Shown one piece after another: positions 32,702 to 41,513 of a stretch of 43,936 nt of DNA (position 1 is its first letter; each line of letters starts with the position of its first letter). A program made the translations under genes and the position numbers. Where the stretch lies: NCBI GenBank assembly GCA_964346075.1, contig CAYFTH010000008.1, forward strand, positions 1-43,936, written 5' to 3'. The notes beneath the pieces are model-generated. The model was not told the DNA's origin. It searched no databases and saw only the letters and a program-made list of their open reading frames with translations. The DNA comes from Brumimicrobium sp964346075 (lineage in GTDB: Bacteria > Bacteroidota > Bacteroidia > Flavobacteriales_D > Crocinitomicaceae).

Positions 32702-35371
32702 CTAATAGAGAACGGTCACGTGACCTTGCCATTCAAATTTATCATCGTTGATAGAATCACGGGTTCTCACTTTCCAGATATACGTTCCTTCGGGAACTTT
32801 TTTACCACCTTGACCTCCATAAGTAGCATCCCATTCAGCATCAGGATTGTGCGACTCCCAGACGAGTTCTCCCCATCGGTTGTAGATTTCCAAATCAAAA
32901 TCTTGCACATCGATTCCCTCAATAAAAACACGCCAGGTTGGATTGAAAGCATCGCCATCAGGAGTAAATGTATTCGGTGCATAAATAATCACCTCCGATT
33001 CTACTTGAATAATGGATTTCGCAGTGTCCTTACAATCATGGATAGAATTAGCGACCAATTCAATTTCGTATTCAGCTTCCTCACCTTCTGGTAATTTCGT
33101 TTCAGGTTCCTCAAGGGTAGACGTAGCAGGTGTTCCATCCTCAAAAAACCATTGATAGTCCACAGCCCCCGTCGAATAATTTTGAAAACTCACCTCTGTA
33201 TTTAACATTGTTACAGGACTCGGTATGAAGTTAAATTTAGCGCGCGGCTTAGGATGAACAGTCAAAAACTGACTTTTATTCAGTGAGTCAATACAGCCAT
33301 CGGGTGTGGTTACCACAAGTTTTACACTATACTGCCCCGCCTGATCCAGGGTTAGCGATAAACTATCCAGGTTAATAAAACTCTGTCCATCTGAAATCAA
33401 CCAATACGTATCCTCTGATAAGGAAGGATCAGTAGTATTTGTCAGTTCAAAAGTTGCAGGAACACACTTATTATCTTTATCGACTTCAAAATCAATTTCG
33501 GGTACAGGGGCGACGACCACTTCTGAGCTCAGCTCGAACGGTGTCGATTCACAATCATCCGTAATTGTCACCGTGTAAACTGTGGTCGCAGAAGGAGCTG
33601 CTGTAAATGTATCGGTAGTAGCTACCACATTCCCACCAGGGTCTGTCCATTCATAATTATATGGTCCTCCGTTTCCTCCAGAGGCTTGAGCGAAAACTTG
33701 CGTATCATAACCTGGACAAATGGTCTGATCATCCGATACCATTCCGTCCAGCGGAGGCAATACATCAACTTCAATTTGCGCTTCATCGGAGACGCAACCG
33801 TCTTGGTTAACTGCCTCAACCGTGTACGTTGTTGGCGAATCAGGATTTACCTGTACATTATCTGCATTACTTGCTGTGTGCCCCCAGTTATAAGTGAAAC
33901 TGGAACCACCGATTCCCTGAGCTGTTAAATTAGCTGTTCCATTCTCACAGATCGTCGTATCATTCGCAACATTTATTTGAACTTGCACGCCTTCGTTAAT
34001 AGTCACATCTTCACATTTTTCACAATTATTAGCTGTTTCTATACACACCGTATAATTACCCGCAGCAAATCCTGTCGCGAATGAATCCGTTTGCCATGTC
34101 GTTCCGTTATCAAAACTATAGTTAATAGCCAGGGGAGCATCAATATGAATTTCGCCATTACTTCCACCAAAGCAGTCGGGATCCGTACCCTGAACAGAAA
34201 TTGCAGGATCTTCAAATGTCACATCAACATCATCAGAAACGTCAGGGCAGACACCATTAGATTCGGTAAGTGTAAACGTATAAGTGCCATCGTTATTGGT
34301 ATTGATATCAGCATCAGCTGTTTGATCGTCTGGTGAAAAATTAACGTTTGGAACTCCTGGATTACCACCCGGACCAAGGTAAGTCCACTGGATCGTACTG
34401 ACAGTATCATGTTGACTCTGTGTACCGTTCAATGTACCTACTGCGCCGCTGCAAACTGTAAAGTCGGCTCCGGCATCCGGATTAGGCGGAGGAACAACAT
34501 TTACAGTAATTTGAACAGTATCTGTAATAGTACCATTGGTGACCTCAACATCGTAAATAGTTGAGTCAATCGGATCCAAATCAAAAGTAGGCCCCGTAGC
34601 CGTTGGATCGACTAGATCTCCAGCATTATTCAAAAAAGTAAAGGTCGCACCAGCGATCCCTCCAGTGTTTATCGTCACTGTCGCGGTGTCCCCCAAACAA
34701 ATAGTTGTCGCTACTGATGAAGGATCACAAGTGACATCGGCGGGATTAGAACCATTTGTACCTGGAATGTCCGAACCTGTATAAATAGGTACATTTTGTC
34801 CTACTAAACCAGAAAAATTGGAAAAACACAATACGAATTGATCGCCAGGCTGCACAAGAAAAGAATTTTCAAAGTTTCCTGGATTGGCGCCTGCAGGGAG
34901 GTTGCCAGGCTCTACCATCCCGGTAAAACCAGCACTAGAGGCATTCCAGTTACAAGCAACTGGTGGTAATAAATTATTTTCTATTTCGGAACAAGCGTCT
35001 CCTCCATTGATACTTTGCGGTGATCCAGCTTCATAGTAAGGCCATAGGGACCAATCATAAAAACCTGATCCACCTGCAGCTCCTAATGTGAATTCCAAAT
35101 AACCAGGAGATGAAACCGTTAATATGATCCATGTAGGGTTGTTTTCTCCACTTAACAAACAACCAGAATTTCCGGCCGAACCAGGGTTATTGCTCGGATT
35201 CGAAATATTGTTGCCACCTGGAAGTTCAGCTACATTTCCATCACCGCTGGAATTCGTTGTAAAACTTCCCAATGTACAGCCATAATCTGCATCGACACAA
35301 TCGGCTTGACCTAGCGTGTAGCCCACAGAAAATACAAAAACCAATATTAATTTTATCGCTCTCTTCAACAT
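32702..35371 (-). CDS. T9SS type B sorting domain protein with Ig-like, SprB-like and PKD repeats
   Basis: An 889-residue secreted protein. Signal peptide 1-22 (end TLGQ). Residues 23-215 form a Cys-containing N-terminal domain with CLLSGENNPTWIILTVSSPG. Then Ig-like modules, a SprB-like repeat (near DPDCFGGSNGEIHIDAP to AAGNYTVCIETANNC), more Ig-like modules, a PKD module near the end, and the type B C-terminal domain (about 795-889) with YAPNTFTPDGDAFNPTW, YNRWGELVWES and a final GHVTVLY. The sorting domain directs it through the T9SS to the surface. A 120-residue secreted protein gene lies 18 bases upstream in the same operon. Confidence 0.92.
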   Translation of the reverse strand: MLKRAIKLILVFVFSVGYTLGQADCVDADYGCTLGSFTTNSSGDGNVAELPGGNNISNPSNNPGSAGNSGCLLSGENNPTWIILTVSSPGYLEFTLGAAGGSGFYDWSLWPYYEAGSPQSINGGDACSEIENNLLPPVACNWNASSAGFTGMVEPGNLPAGANPGNFENSFLVQPGDQFVLCFSNFSGLVGQNVPIYTGSDIPGTNGSNPADVTCDPSSVATTICLGDTATVTINTGGIAGATFTFLNNAGDLVDPTATGPTFDLDPIDSTIYDVEVTNGTITDTVQITVNVVPPPNPDAGADFTVCSGAVGTLNGTQSQHDTVSTIQWTYLGPGGNPGVPNVNFSPDDQTADADINTNNDGTYTFTLTESNGVCPDVSDDVDVTFEDPAISVQGTDPDCFGGSNGEIHIDAPLAINYSFDNGTTWQTDSFATGFAAGNYTVCIETANNCEKCEDVTINEGVQVQINVANDTTICENGTANLTAQGIGGSSFTYNWGHTASNADNVQVNPDSPTTYTVEAVNQDGCVSDEAQIEVDVLPPLDGMVSDDQTICPGYDTQVFAQASGGNGGPYNYEWTDPGGNVVATTDTFTAAPSATTVYTVTITDDCESTPFELSSEVVVAPVPEIDFEVDKDNKCVPATFELTNTTDPSLSEDTYWLISDGQSFINLDSLSLTLDQAGQYSVKLVVTTPDGCIDSLNKSQFLTVHPKPRAKFNFIPSPVTMLNTEVSFQNYSTGAVDYQWFFEDGTPATSTLEEPETKLPEGEEAEYEIELVANSIHDCKDTAKSIIQVESEVIIYAPNTFTPDGDAFNPTWRVFIEGIDVQDFDLEIYNRWGELVWESHNPDAEWDATYGGQGGKKVPEGTYIWKVRTRDSINDDKFEWQGHVTVLY

Positions 35372-35389
35372 AAAAATAACGTGTTAAAT

Positions 35390-35752
35390 TTAATTGTTCG
35401 CTTTAGAACAAAAATTTTCATCAAAAGTGAACACTTCATCAACTTGAAAGATGCCCTGGTAATAACACAACACATCATCGGTCGCGACAGATGCCCAGGA
35501 ATACACCGTCGATTCAGTCAAACTATTTCTGTTTTTAGTGATAAGATAGACGCCTCCGTTGATACGGTCTACGCGAACCATCTGTATATCCTGATGTTGT
35601 TTCAGCGCCTGTTCCATATTATTAATATCCTGAGCATTATAGTCATCAGCATATTTAAACTGCGCAAAAAATTGGCTACCGCTTTGACCAGAAACTTGCC
35701 CAAAAGCTACGGAAAACAACATAATCATCGATACTGAAATAGCGTACTTCAT
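35390..35752 (-). CDS. Small secreted protein paired with the T9SS adhesin
   Basis: A 120-residue protein with a signal peptide (about 1-23, end VSGQ). The mature part shows strand-helix-strand-strand-helix-strand order (QFFAQFKY; AQDINNMEQALKQHQD; IQMVRVDRI and GVYLITKN; LTESTVYSWAS; LCYYQGIFQVDEVF), like a ferredoxin-type fold; two cysteines (LCYY and NFC) could pair. I do not recognise a named family. The adhesin ATG follows the stop by 18 bases, so the two are likely made together. It may help folding, secretion or surface assembly; this is inference. Confidence 0.75.
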   Translation of the reverse strand: MKYAISVSMIMLFSVAFGQVSGQSGSQFFAQFKYADDYNAQDINNMEQALKQHQDIQMVRVDRINGGVYLITKNRNSLTESTVYSWASVATDDVLCYYQGIFQVDEVFTFDENFCSKANN

Positions 35753-35819
35753 CTTTTTCTATTCTTTATTATTGACTAAACGATAGTATTACGCTGAAGT
35801 TGCCCTGCGGAGAGAAGAA

Positions 35820-35850
35820 GTTTAACAATTGACATACATTGTTAAACAAT
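35820..35850. repeat. Overlapping inverted repeats after eno
   Basis: GTTTAACAAT (35820-35829) is perfectly repeated in inverse at 35838-35847 with 8 bases between. The right arm also forms a second palindrome ATTGTTAAACAAT (35838-35850). On the minus strand the hairpin is followed by TTCTTCTCT, so it could end the carA-eno transcript, though the T tract is broken. A regulator site for the small-protein/adhesin operon, which starts at 35752, is the alternative. Confidence 0.5.
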
Positions 35851-35865
35851 TTACAAAAAAAACAG

Positions 35866-37152
35866 TTAGCGTATGTATTTAAACCTCTTTCCAGGATAAT
35901 AGGCGCTCTTACCTAGCTCTTCCTCAATGCGTAATAATTGATTGTACTTTGCCATTCGATCACTGCGCGAAGCAGAACCTGTTTTAATTTGACCACAATC
36001 CAGCGCAACTGCTAAGTCAGCTATCGTCGTATCCTCTGTTTCACCACTACGATGACTCATTACAGAAGTATAACCATTTTTAGCAGCGAGTTTTACAGCT
36101 TCGATAGTTTCTGTTAATGTACCTATTTGATTTACTTTGATCAAAATTGAGTTGGCAATACCTTCATCAATACCACGGCCAAGTCGTGTCGTATTCGTCA
36201 CAAAAAGATCATCACCCACAAGCTGCACGCGATCGCCAATAGCTTCCGTCAATAGTTTCCAGCCTTCCCAGTCATCCTCATCAAGTCCATCTTCAATAGA
36301 TATGATCGGGTACTTTTCAGACCATTCTTTCCAATAATTAACGAATTCCTCGGATGTCCACTCTTTACCGGTTGAAGCAAACACATACTTTTTCTTATTA
36401 GCATCGTAAAACTCTGAGCTCGCTGCATCGAGGGCAATAAAAATATCTTTTCCAGCTTTATAACCAGCCTTTTCGATGGCCTCCAGCACATACTCTATAG
36501 CCTCTTCATTAGACCCCAGGTTCGGAGCAAAACCTCCTTCATCCCCTACATTAGTTGAAAAACCCTTCGCTTTAAGCACACGCTTTAAATGGTGGAATAT
36601 TTCCGTCCCCATGCGCAAACCTTCTGAAAAAGAATTCGCTCCAAAAGGCATAACCATGAATTCCTGAATATCAATTTTATTATCGGCATGTGAACCCCCG
36701 TTCAAAATATTCATCATCGGAACAGGCATCGTATAAGCACCTGCACCGCCAATATATCTATAAAATGACATTCCTGATTCTATAGCGGCTGCTTTTGCGA
36801 TTGCAAGGGACGTCCCCAGAATAGCATTCGCACCAATTCGTCCTTTATTATCAGTTCCATCTATATCTATCAACGCTTGATCCAAGGCTTTTTGATCAAA
36901 CAAATAAGCGCCTTCCAAGGCATCATTGATGACTGTATTTACATTTCCAACAGCATTTTCCACTCCTTTTCCCATGTAGCGGTCTTCATCATTGTCACGC
37001 AGCTCAACAGCTTCGTGCACACCTGTGGAAGCACCAGAAGGTACCGCTGCCCGGCCCATCTGTCCATTTGCCGTATAAACATCCACTTCAACAGTAGGAT
37101 TACCGCGTGAATCCAAAATTTGACGCCCAACTATTTTTGCGATATAACTCAT
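35866..37152 (-). CDS. eno: Enolase
   Basis: A 428-residue glycolytic enzyme interconverting 2-phosphoglycerate and phosphoenolpyruvate. Mg ligands Asp242, Glu287 and Asp314, catalytic Lys339 in LIKVNQIGTLTET, Glu205 in GDEGGFAP and Lys390 in GQIKTGS are in place, as is the SGASTGVHEA loop (39-49). It starts 9 bases after the carA stop, so it shares the carA transcript. I recall carA-eno as a recurrent neighbour pair in Flavobacteriia. Confidence 0.98.
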   Translation of the reverse strand: MSYIAKIVGRQILDSRGNPTVEVDVYTANGQMGRAAVPSGASTGVHEAVELRDNDEDRYMGKGVENAVGNVNTVINDALEGAYLFDQKALDQALIDIDGTDNKGRIGANAILGTSLAIAKAAAIESGMSFYRYIGGAGAYTMPVPMMNILNGGSHADNKIDIQEFMVMPFGANSFSEGLRMGTEIFHHLKRVLKAKGFSTNVGDEGGFAPNLGSNEEAIEYVLEAIEKAGYKAGKDIFIALDAASSEFYDANKKKYVFASTGKEWTSEEFVNYWKEWSEKYPIISIEDGLDEDDWEGWKLLTEAIGDRVQLVGDDLFVTNTTRLGRGIDEGIANSILIKVNQIGTLTETIEAVKLAAKNGYTSVMSHRSGETEDTTIADLAVALDCGQIKTGSASRSDRMAKYNQLLRIEEELGKSAYYPGKRFKYIR

Positions 37153-37161
37153 AATATTCCT

Positions 37162-38274
37162 TTATTTTTTGTGGTCTGTCATTAATTCTACGAAATCGTC
37201 GAACAAATAACGCGAATCGTGTGGACCAGCAGATGCTTCCGGGTGATACTGAACAGAAAAAACAGGTTTATTCTTGATTCGAATACCTGCTACCGACTTA
37301 TCATTTAAATGCGTATGTGTCAACTCTATATTTTCAGCTGAGGCTACACTTTCCGCGGAGACGACAAAACCATGATTCTGACTCGTTATTTCACCTTTAC
37401 CAGTCAATAAGTTTTTCACAGGATGATTCAGTCCGCGATGGCCGTGATGCATTTTCGTTGTACTCAACCCTTGGCTTAGAGCAACGACCTGATGCCCCAT
37501 ACAAATACCAAAAACAGGAACGCCTGAACCTATAATTTGCTGCACTAATTCGTGGGTAGCATGCATAACTGCCGGGTCACCTGGACCATTAGATAACATA
37601 AACCCATCTGGTTCATAATTCATCATCTCAGACAGTGTAGTATTCATAGGAAAAACTTTTACGTCACAACCCCGTTCGTTCAAACAACGCACGATGTTTC
37701 GCTTCACCCCTAAATCTAACAAAGCCACTTTGAATTTCGAAGTACCTGAAGTAGCGGGTGAAACATAACTCTCTTTCGTGCTTACCTTACTGGAAAGCTC
37801 CAATCCTTCCATCGACGGAACTTCTTTGACATCCTTCTTAAGTTGATCAACATCTTGATTTTCTTCGCTGGAGATAATCGCATTCATAGCTCCTTTGGAC
37901 CTCACATGTCTTACCAATGCTCGAGTATCTACGTTTGCAATACCGACTTTTTTGTTAAGCTCCATAAATTCTTGAAGCGACTGACCAGCACTACCGCGCG
38001 AATACACATCTGAAAACTTCTTAATGATAACGCCTGCACACTGCATTTCATCTGACTCGACCTCGTCAACGTGGGTTCCATAATTACCAATGTGAGCCGT
38101 TGTCATAATCAACAACTGACCAAGATATGAAGGGTCAGTAAATACTTCTTGATAACCAGTCATCCCCGTATTGAAAGCTAATTCGCCAGAGGTCCGACCC
38201 TTATTTCCGATGGCTTTACCGTGGAATACTGTACCATCTTCTAATACCAAAACTGCAGGAGAACGTTCAGTCAT
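37162..38274 (-). CDS. carA: Carbamoyl-phosphate synthase small subunit
   Basis: A 370-residue glutaminase subunit that supplies ammonia to CarB for carbamoyl phosphate, used for pyrimidines and arginine. The class I amidotransferase triad is Cys258 (FGICMGHQ), His344 and Glu346 (QYHPEAS). The N-terminal CPSase domain starts LVLEDGTVFHGKAIG. No carB is adjacent. A TATTTTTG box lies 16 bases before the start, and eno follows after 9 bases. Confidence 0.97.
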   Translation of the reverse strand: MTERSPAVLVLEDGTVFHGKAIGNKGRTSGELAFNTGMTGYQEVFTDPSYLGQLLIMTTAHIGNYGTHVDEVESDEMQCAGVIIKKFSDVYSRGSAGQSLQEFMELNKKVGIANVDTRALVRHVRSKGAMNAIISSEENQDVDQLKKDVKEVPSMEGLELSSKVSTKESYVSPATSGTSKFKVALLDLGVKRNIVRCLNERGCDVKVFPMNTTLSEMMNYEPDGFMLSNGPGDPAVMHATHELVQQIIGSGVPVFGICMGHQVVALSQGLSTTKMHHGHRGLNHPVKNLLTGKGEITSQNHGFVVSAESVASAENIELTHTHLNDKSVAGIRIKNKPVFSVQYHPEASAGPHDSRYLFDDFVELMTDHKK

Positions 38275-38290
38275 TTCTTTTAAGTTTGGG

Positions 38291-38298
38291 CAAAAATA
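38291..38298 (-). promoter_or_regulatory. -7 promoter box for carA-eno
   Basis: TATTTTTG on the minus strand matches TAnnTTTG exactly, 16 bases before the carA ATG at 38274. A TTG at 38314-38316 is 15 bases upstream, short for a -33 box. Confidence 0.5.
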
Positions 38299-38337
38299 AC
38301 ACTTTCAATGTGACAATAAATTTTAAGTCTTAAAAAG

Positions 38338-40479
38338 TTATTCAACTTTATCAACAGATTTTTCAGCTCGCTTTTTAAAATCCCTCAATCCATCTTCCAA
38401 CCATTTTTTGAAGGCTGCAACTTCACGATGATTTTCATAATCTGCAGAGCCATTCGATAAATCATTTCCTTCGGTGTCTTGTAGAATATAATAGGGCTGT
38501 GCGGTTACCTCATATTCAGAAATCTGTTTAAACATCCACTTCTGGCCAACCGTTCTTAGATCAACTGTTCTCCCGTCCGGATATTTAACCGTTTTTCGTT
38601 CTTCCTCCGGCAGCAGCGTGCGTTCGTCTACGTGTAGTGAAACGATAACAACTTCATCTTGAAGGATGTCAATAATACCTGGTTCACTCCATACACTCTG
38701 CTCCATTTTACGACAGTTCACGCAATTATGCCCAGTAAAATCAACAAATAACGGCTTATTCACCTTTTTAGCATGTGCAAGCGCTTTGTCATATTCATGG
38801 AAGACCATAATGTTTTGAGGACCTAAATGTGTTCCTTCAACAAATTCTTTTTGCGACTTAGAACTAGGCTGTGAAGCGCCCACGCCATATGGAGACTCAC
38901 TATAACTCATAGGAGGAGGGAAAGCACTGATTACTTTTAGCGGTGCTCCCCAAAGCCCTGGAAGCATGTATAAGACAAAAATCAACGTAAAAGTTCCGAA
39001 AAGCGCTCGACCTACCGAGAGTCGTTCCAACGGGCTATCGTGGGGCATGCGAATCATACCAAATAAATACATTGAAAGCACCAGGAAGATTCCGATCCAT
39101 ACAGCAAGGAACAATTCTCTCTCCAAAAGATGCGCTTGAAGCGATAAATCAGCATTAGATAAGAATTTAAACGCCAACGCCAATTCTAGAAATCCGAGCA
39201 CAACCTTCACCGTATTTAACCACCCTCCTGATTTTGGTAGTGTATTCATCCAGCCAGGAAAGGCGGCGAACAAACCAAAAGGTAATGCCAGTGCCAGCGA
39301 AAAACCAAACATACCCACAAAAGGAGCCATTCCTCCTTCCGAAGCTGCTTGAACGAGAAGAGTTCCAACAATCGGACCTGTACATGAAAATGAAACAAGT
39401 GCAAGTGCCAGAGCCATAAAGAAAATTCCAATTAGTCCACCCTTATCCGCTTTTTGATCTGCTTTATTCACCCACGAACTTGGTAATCTAATCTCAAAAG
39501 CACCGAGAAAGGAAACCGCAAATATTATTAAGATCAAGAAGAAAATAAAATTAAACGTCGGGTTGGTCGACATTGCATTTAGCGCACCTGCACCAAAGAT
39601 CCAGGTAATCATCGTTCCCAGTACAATATATATAGCTATAATCGAAACACCATAAGTGACAGCGTTGCGAATCCCAGCCGCTTTCGTCTTACTTTGTTTA
39701 GTAAAGAAACTAACGGTCATTGGAATCATAGGAAAGACACATGGTGTTAATAAAGCCAGAAGTCCACTTACAAAAGAAACTCCAAAAATCCACCACAACG
39801 ATTGATCGGAAGGAGCTTTCTTGTCATTTCCGATCGAGTCACTTTCTGCTTCAGACCCATCTCCATCATTATACGCCTGGTCTTGAATTACCGCCGTATC
39901 CTTTGCAGAAACAGTATCATTAGCTGTCTCGTCGGTATTTTTATCCTCACTTTTACCCGCTTCAACAGTCGTGTCTGTCTGACCACTATCTGCTGTATCT
40001 TCTTCGTTTTGCGACAAGCATCCTTTTACTTTCAACTCAAAACGATCTTCAAAAGGCATTAAGCACTTAACGGAATCACAAGGTTGAAATCCAAAATCCA
40101 ATTCCAGCACGAAAGGTTCATCTGAAGTAACTTTTATTTTCTGACGAAATGTAAAAGTTCCGTGATGGTAAGAAAGGTGCTCTCCTGAAGCCTCGTCAAA
40201 CTCTTTCGTAGGTGCCGGCTCGCTCACACCTCCTACTTTTTCGTAATCATCACTTTCGACAACCTTGAATGTCGTCGGAATCCCGAAATTATCCTCAGGA
40301 AGTTGAGTTGCATTTATGTGCCAGTGATTCGCTACTGTAAAGTTTCCAACTATCGTTGCTTCACATCCATCTTGTACTACTGAAAATTCCCAATCAACTT
40401 TATCTTCAGGATATTCCATTTGTGCGGACACACTCCCGATAGTCAAAATCAACAGAAATAAGCTGAGTAATTTATTCAT
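38338..40479 (-). CDS. dsbD: DsbD family protein-disulfide reductase
   Basis: A 713-residue inner-membrane protein that carries electrons from cytoplasmic thioredoxin to periplasmic partners. Signal peptide 1-20. A periplasmic alpha domain (about 21-153) has Cys134 and Cys139. A long acidic Asp/Ser/Thr linker (about 155-225) follows. The transmembrane domain (about 228-515) has Cys247 (TPCVFP) and Cys366 (SCTGP), the expected pair. The C-terminal thioredoxin-like domain (about 550-700) has CVNC (586-589). All six redox cysteines are present. Its ATG overlaps the upstream gene's stop by 8 bases, and that gene codes for a second free alpha domain. Confidence 0.93.
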   Translation of the reverse strand: MNKLLSLFLLILTIGSVSAQMEYPEDKVDWEFSVVQDGCEATIVGNFTVANHWHINATQLPEDNFGIPTTFKVVESDDYEKVGGVSEPAPTKEFDEASGEHLSYHHGTFTFRQKIKVTSDEPFVLELDFGFQPCDSVKCLMPFEDRFELKVKGCLSQNEEDTADSGQTDTTVEAGKSEDKNTDETANDTVSAKDTAVIQDQAYNDGDGSEAESDSIGNDKKAPSDQSLWWIFGVSFVSGLLALLTPCVFPMIPMTVSFFTKQSKTKAAGIRNAVTYGVSIIAIYIVLGTMITWIFGAGALNAMSTNPTFNFIFFLILIIFAVSFLGAFEIRLPSSWVNKADQKADKGGLIGIFFMALALALVSFSCTGPIVGTLLVQAASEGGMAPFVGMFGFSLALALPFGLFAAFPGWMNTLPKSGGWLNTVKVVLGFLELALAFKFLSNADLSLQAHLLERELFLAVWIGIFLVLSMYLFGMIRMPHDSPLERLSVGRALFGTFTLIFVLYMLPGLWGAPLKVISAFPPPMSYSESPYGVGASQPSSKSQKEFVEGTHLGPQNIMVFHEYDKALAHAKKVNKPLFVDFTGHNCVNCRKMEQSVWSEPGIIDILQDEVVIVSLHVDERTLLPEEERKTVKYPDGRTVDLRTVGQKWMFKQISEYEVTAQPYYILQDTEGNDLSNGSADYENHREVAAFKKWLEDGLRDFKKRAEKSVDKVE

Positions 40480-40903
40480 CTTTTTTAATGATTAGTTTGA
40501 ATTTTTTCATTTTTGGTGGCAAACAGCCTTCCTCGTTACAAGACATATATACAATCTCGCCAGTCACCACTCCTTTAACACCTTCAGGTAATTGCGCCTT
40601 AAATTGCGGCTGACCTTCTAAATACATCAACTCTCCGCCAAAATCAGGGTCTTCCCTGACAATAGGAGCAGGCTCTTCAACCCTTCGAATTACAGTGTCC
40701 TCAACCCTAACCTCAAAAGATGTGGCAATTGGCCCTGTTGTTTCATCCTGATCCTGGCTGTATATATGCCAACCTTGATCAATGATAGATTCGATTACCA
40801 ACTGGTTTGCATTCGGATCATAATCCACAGACCACTCCACATGCTGCTGCCCCAACATTTGAAAACTTGTCAGTAAAAACAAAAAAGGCACGAATCGCTT
40901 CAT
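40472..40903 (-). CDS. Free DsbD alpha-domain protein
   Basis: A 143-residue periplasmic protein: signal peptide 1-19 (end MLGQ), then one DsbD N-terminal (alpha) domain with Cys122 and Cys127 in YMSCNEEGCLPP. It matches the alpha domain fused to DsbD in the next gene, but has no membrane or thioredoxin part. The stop overlaps the dsbD ATG by 8 bases (ATGAATAA), so the pair is translationally coupled. It may take electrons from the DsbD core and pass them to a second target. The start is ATG at 40903; TAACTTTG at 40909-40916 lies so close that the mRNA could be nearly leaderless. Confidence 0.85.
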   Translation of the reverse strand: MKRFVPFLFLLTSFQMLGQQHVEWSVDYDPNANQLVIESIIDQGWHIYSQDQDETTGPIATSFEVRVEDTVIRRVEEPAPIVREDPDFGGELMYLEGQPQFKAQLPEGVKGVVTGEIVYMSCNEEGCLPPKMKKFKLIIKKDE

Positions 40904-40979
40904 ACCTTCAAAGTTAGTCAAAGTCTTCAGAATAAAACTGACTATATAAGATTCAATTCTTGAAATCCTAACATCTTCA

Positions 40980-41270
40980 TTAAGATATCACCACTTTTTG
41001 AATACTTGTAATTGGCAGCCAGACGCCTCCTTTTAAACAAATATACTTTAAGCCTGTAGCCCAAATTGTCGTTTTTACACATTTTAAACCCTCGTTGTCC
41101 CGAAAATAAATGGCAACTTTTCCGCGATGCAAATTCCCGAGTTTCGTAGCTTCCAAAAGTCTCTCCATCAATCCTTCCTGCTGCTCTTCAATTTGACCAG
41201 GACTAAATGATAAGTTAGGAATAACTTCTTTCTCAATGAGTTGGGCTGTTTGTTCAATCGTTTCTGTCAT
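40980..41270 (-). CDS. Unrecognised small protein, 96 residues
   Basis: I cannot name a family, though the sequence looks like a conserved Bacteroidota protein. Residues 1-45 are helical and charged (EKEVIPNLSFSPGQIEEQQE); residues 48-96 form four or five strands (RGKVAIYFRDNEGLKCVKTT, IWATGLKYICLKGGVWLPI), a compact beta end. No signal peptide or membrane segment, so cytoplasmic. It lies between the DsbD pair and purL, 228 bases from the divergent purL start. Confidence 0.7.
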   Translation of the reverse strand: MTETIEQTAQLIEKEVIPNLSFSPGQIEEQQEGLMERLLEATKLGNLHRGKVAIYFRDNEGLKCVKTTIWATGLKYICLKGGVWLPITSIQKVVIS

Positions 41271-41455
41271 GGCTTAAAATTTTAAATGAGATAGAAAAAG
41301 TAAATAGATTTTATGACAACGGCAAGTTTTTTATGACAAAAAAAATAATCGACATATGATGTTTAATGCAATGCGCGTGCTCCACGCCTTCCTTTCCTTT
41401 TAATTTCTTCGAGATTTAAAGTAAGAATATTTAAAAATAGAATCGAATAAAGAAA

Positions 41456-41513
41456 GTACACCGTACAAATTATTTATTTTTGCAGTACAATTGAGATTAT
41501 GGAAAGTACAATT
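41456..41513. promoter_or_regulatory. GTACA repeats around the purL promoter
   Basis: GTACA occurs at 41456, 41463, 41485 and 41506. The last two are in identical AGTACAATT copies (41484-41492 and 41505-41513), 21 bases apart. The -7 box TATTTTTG at 41475-41482 lies between the second and third copy, and the fourth copy is inside the first purL codons. The 21-22 base steps, about two helical turns, suit a DNA-binding protein; function is unproven. Confidence 0.4.
41475..41482 (+). promoter_or_regulatory. -7 promoter box for purL
   Basis: TATTTTTG matches TAnnTTTG exactly, 16 bases before the purL ATG. No clear TTTG at -33. Confidence 0.5.
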
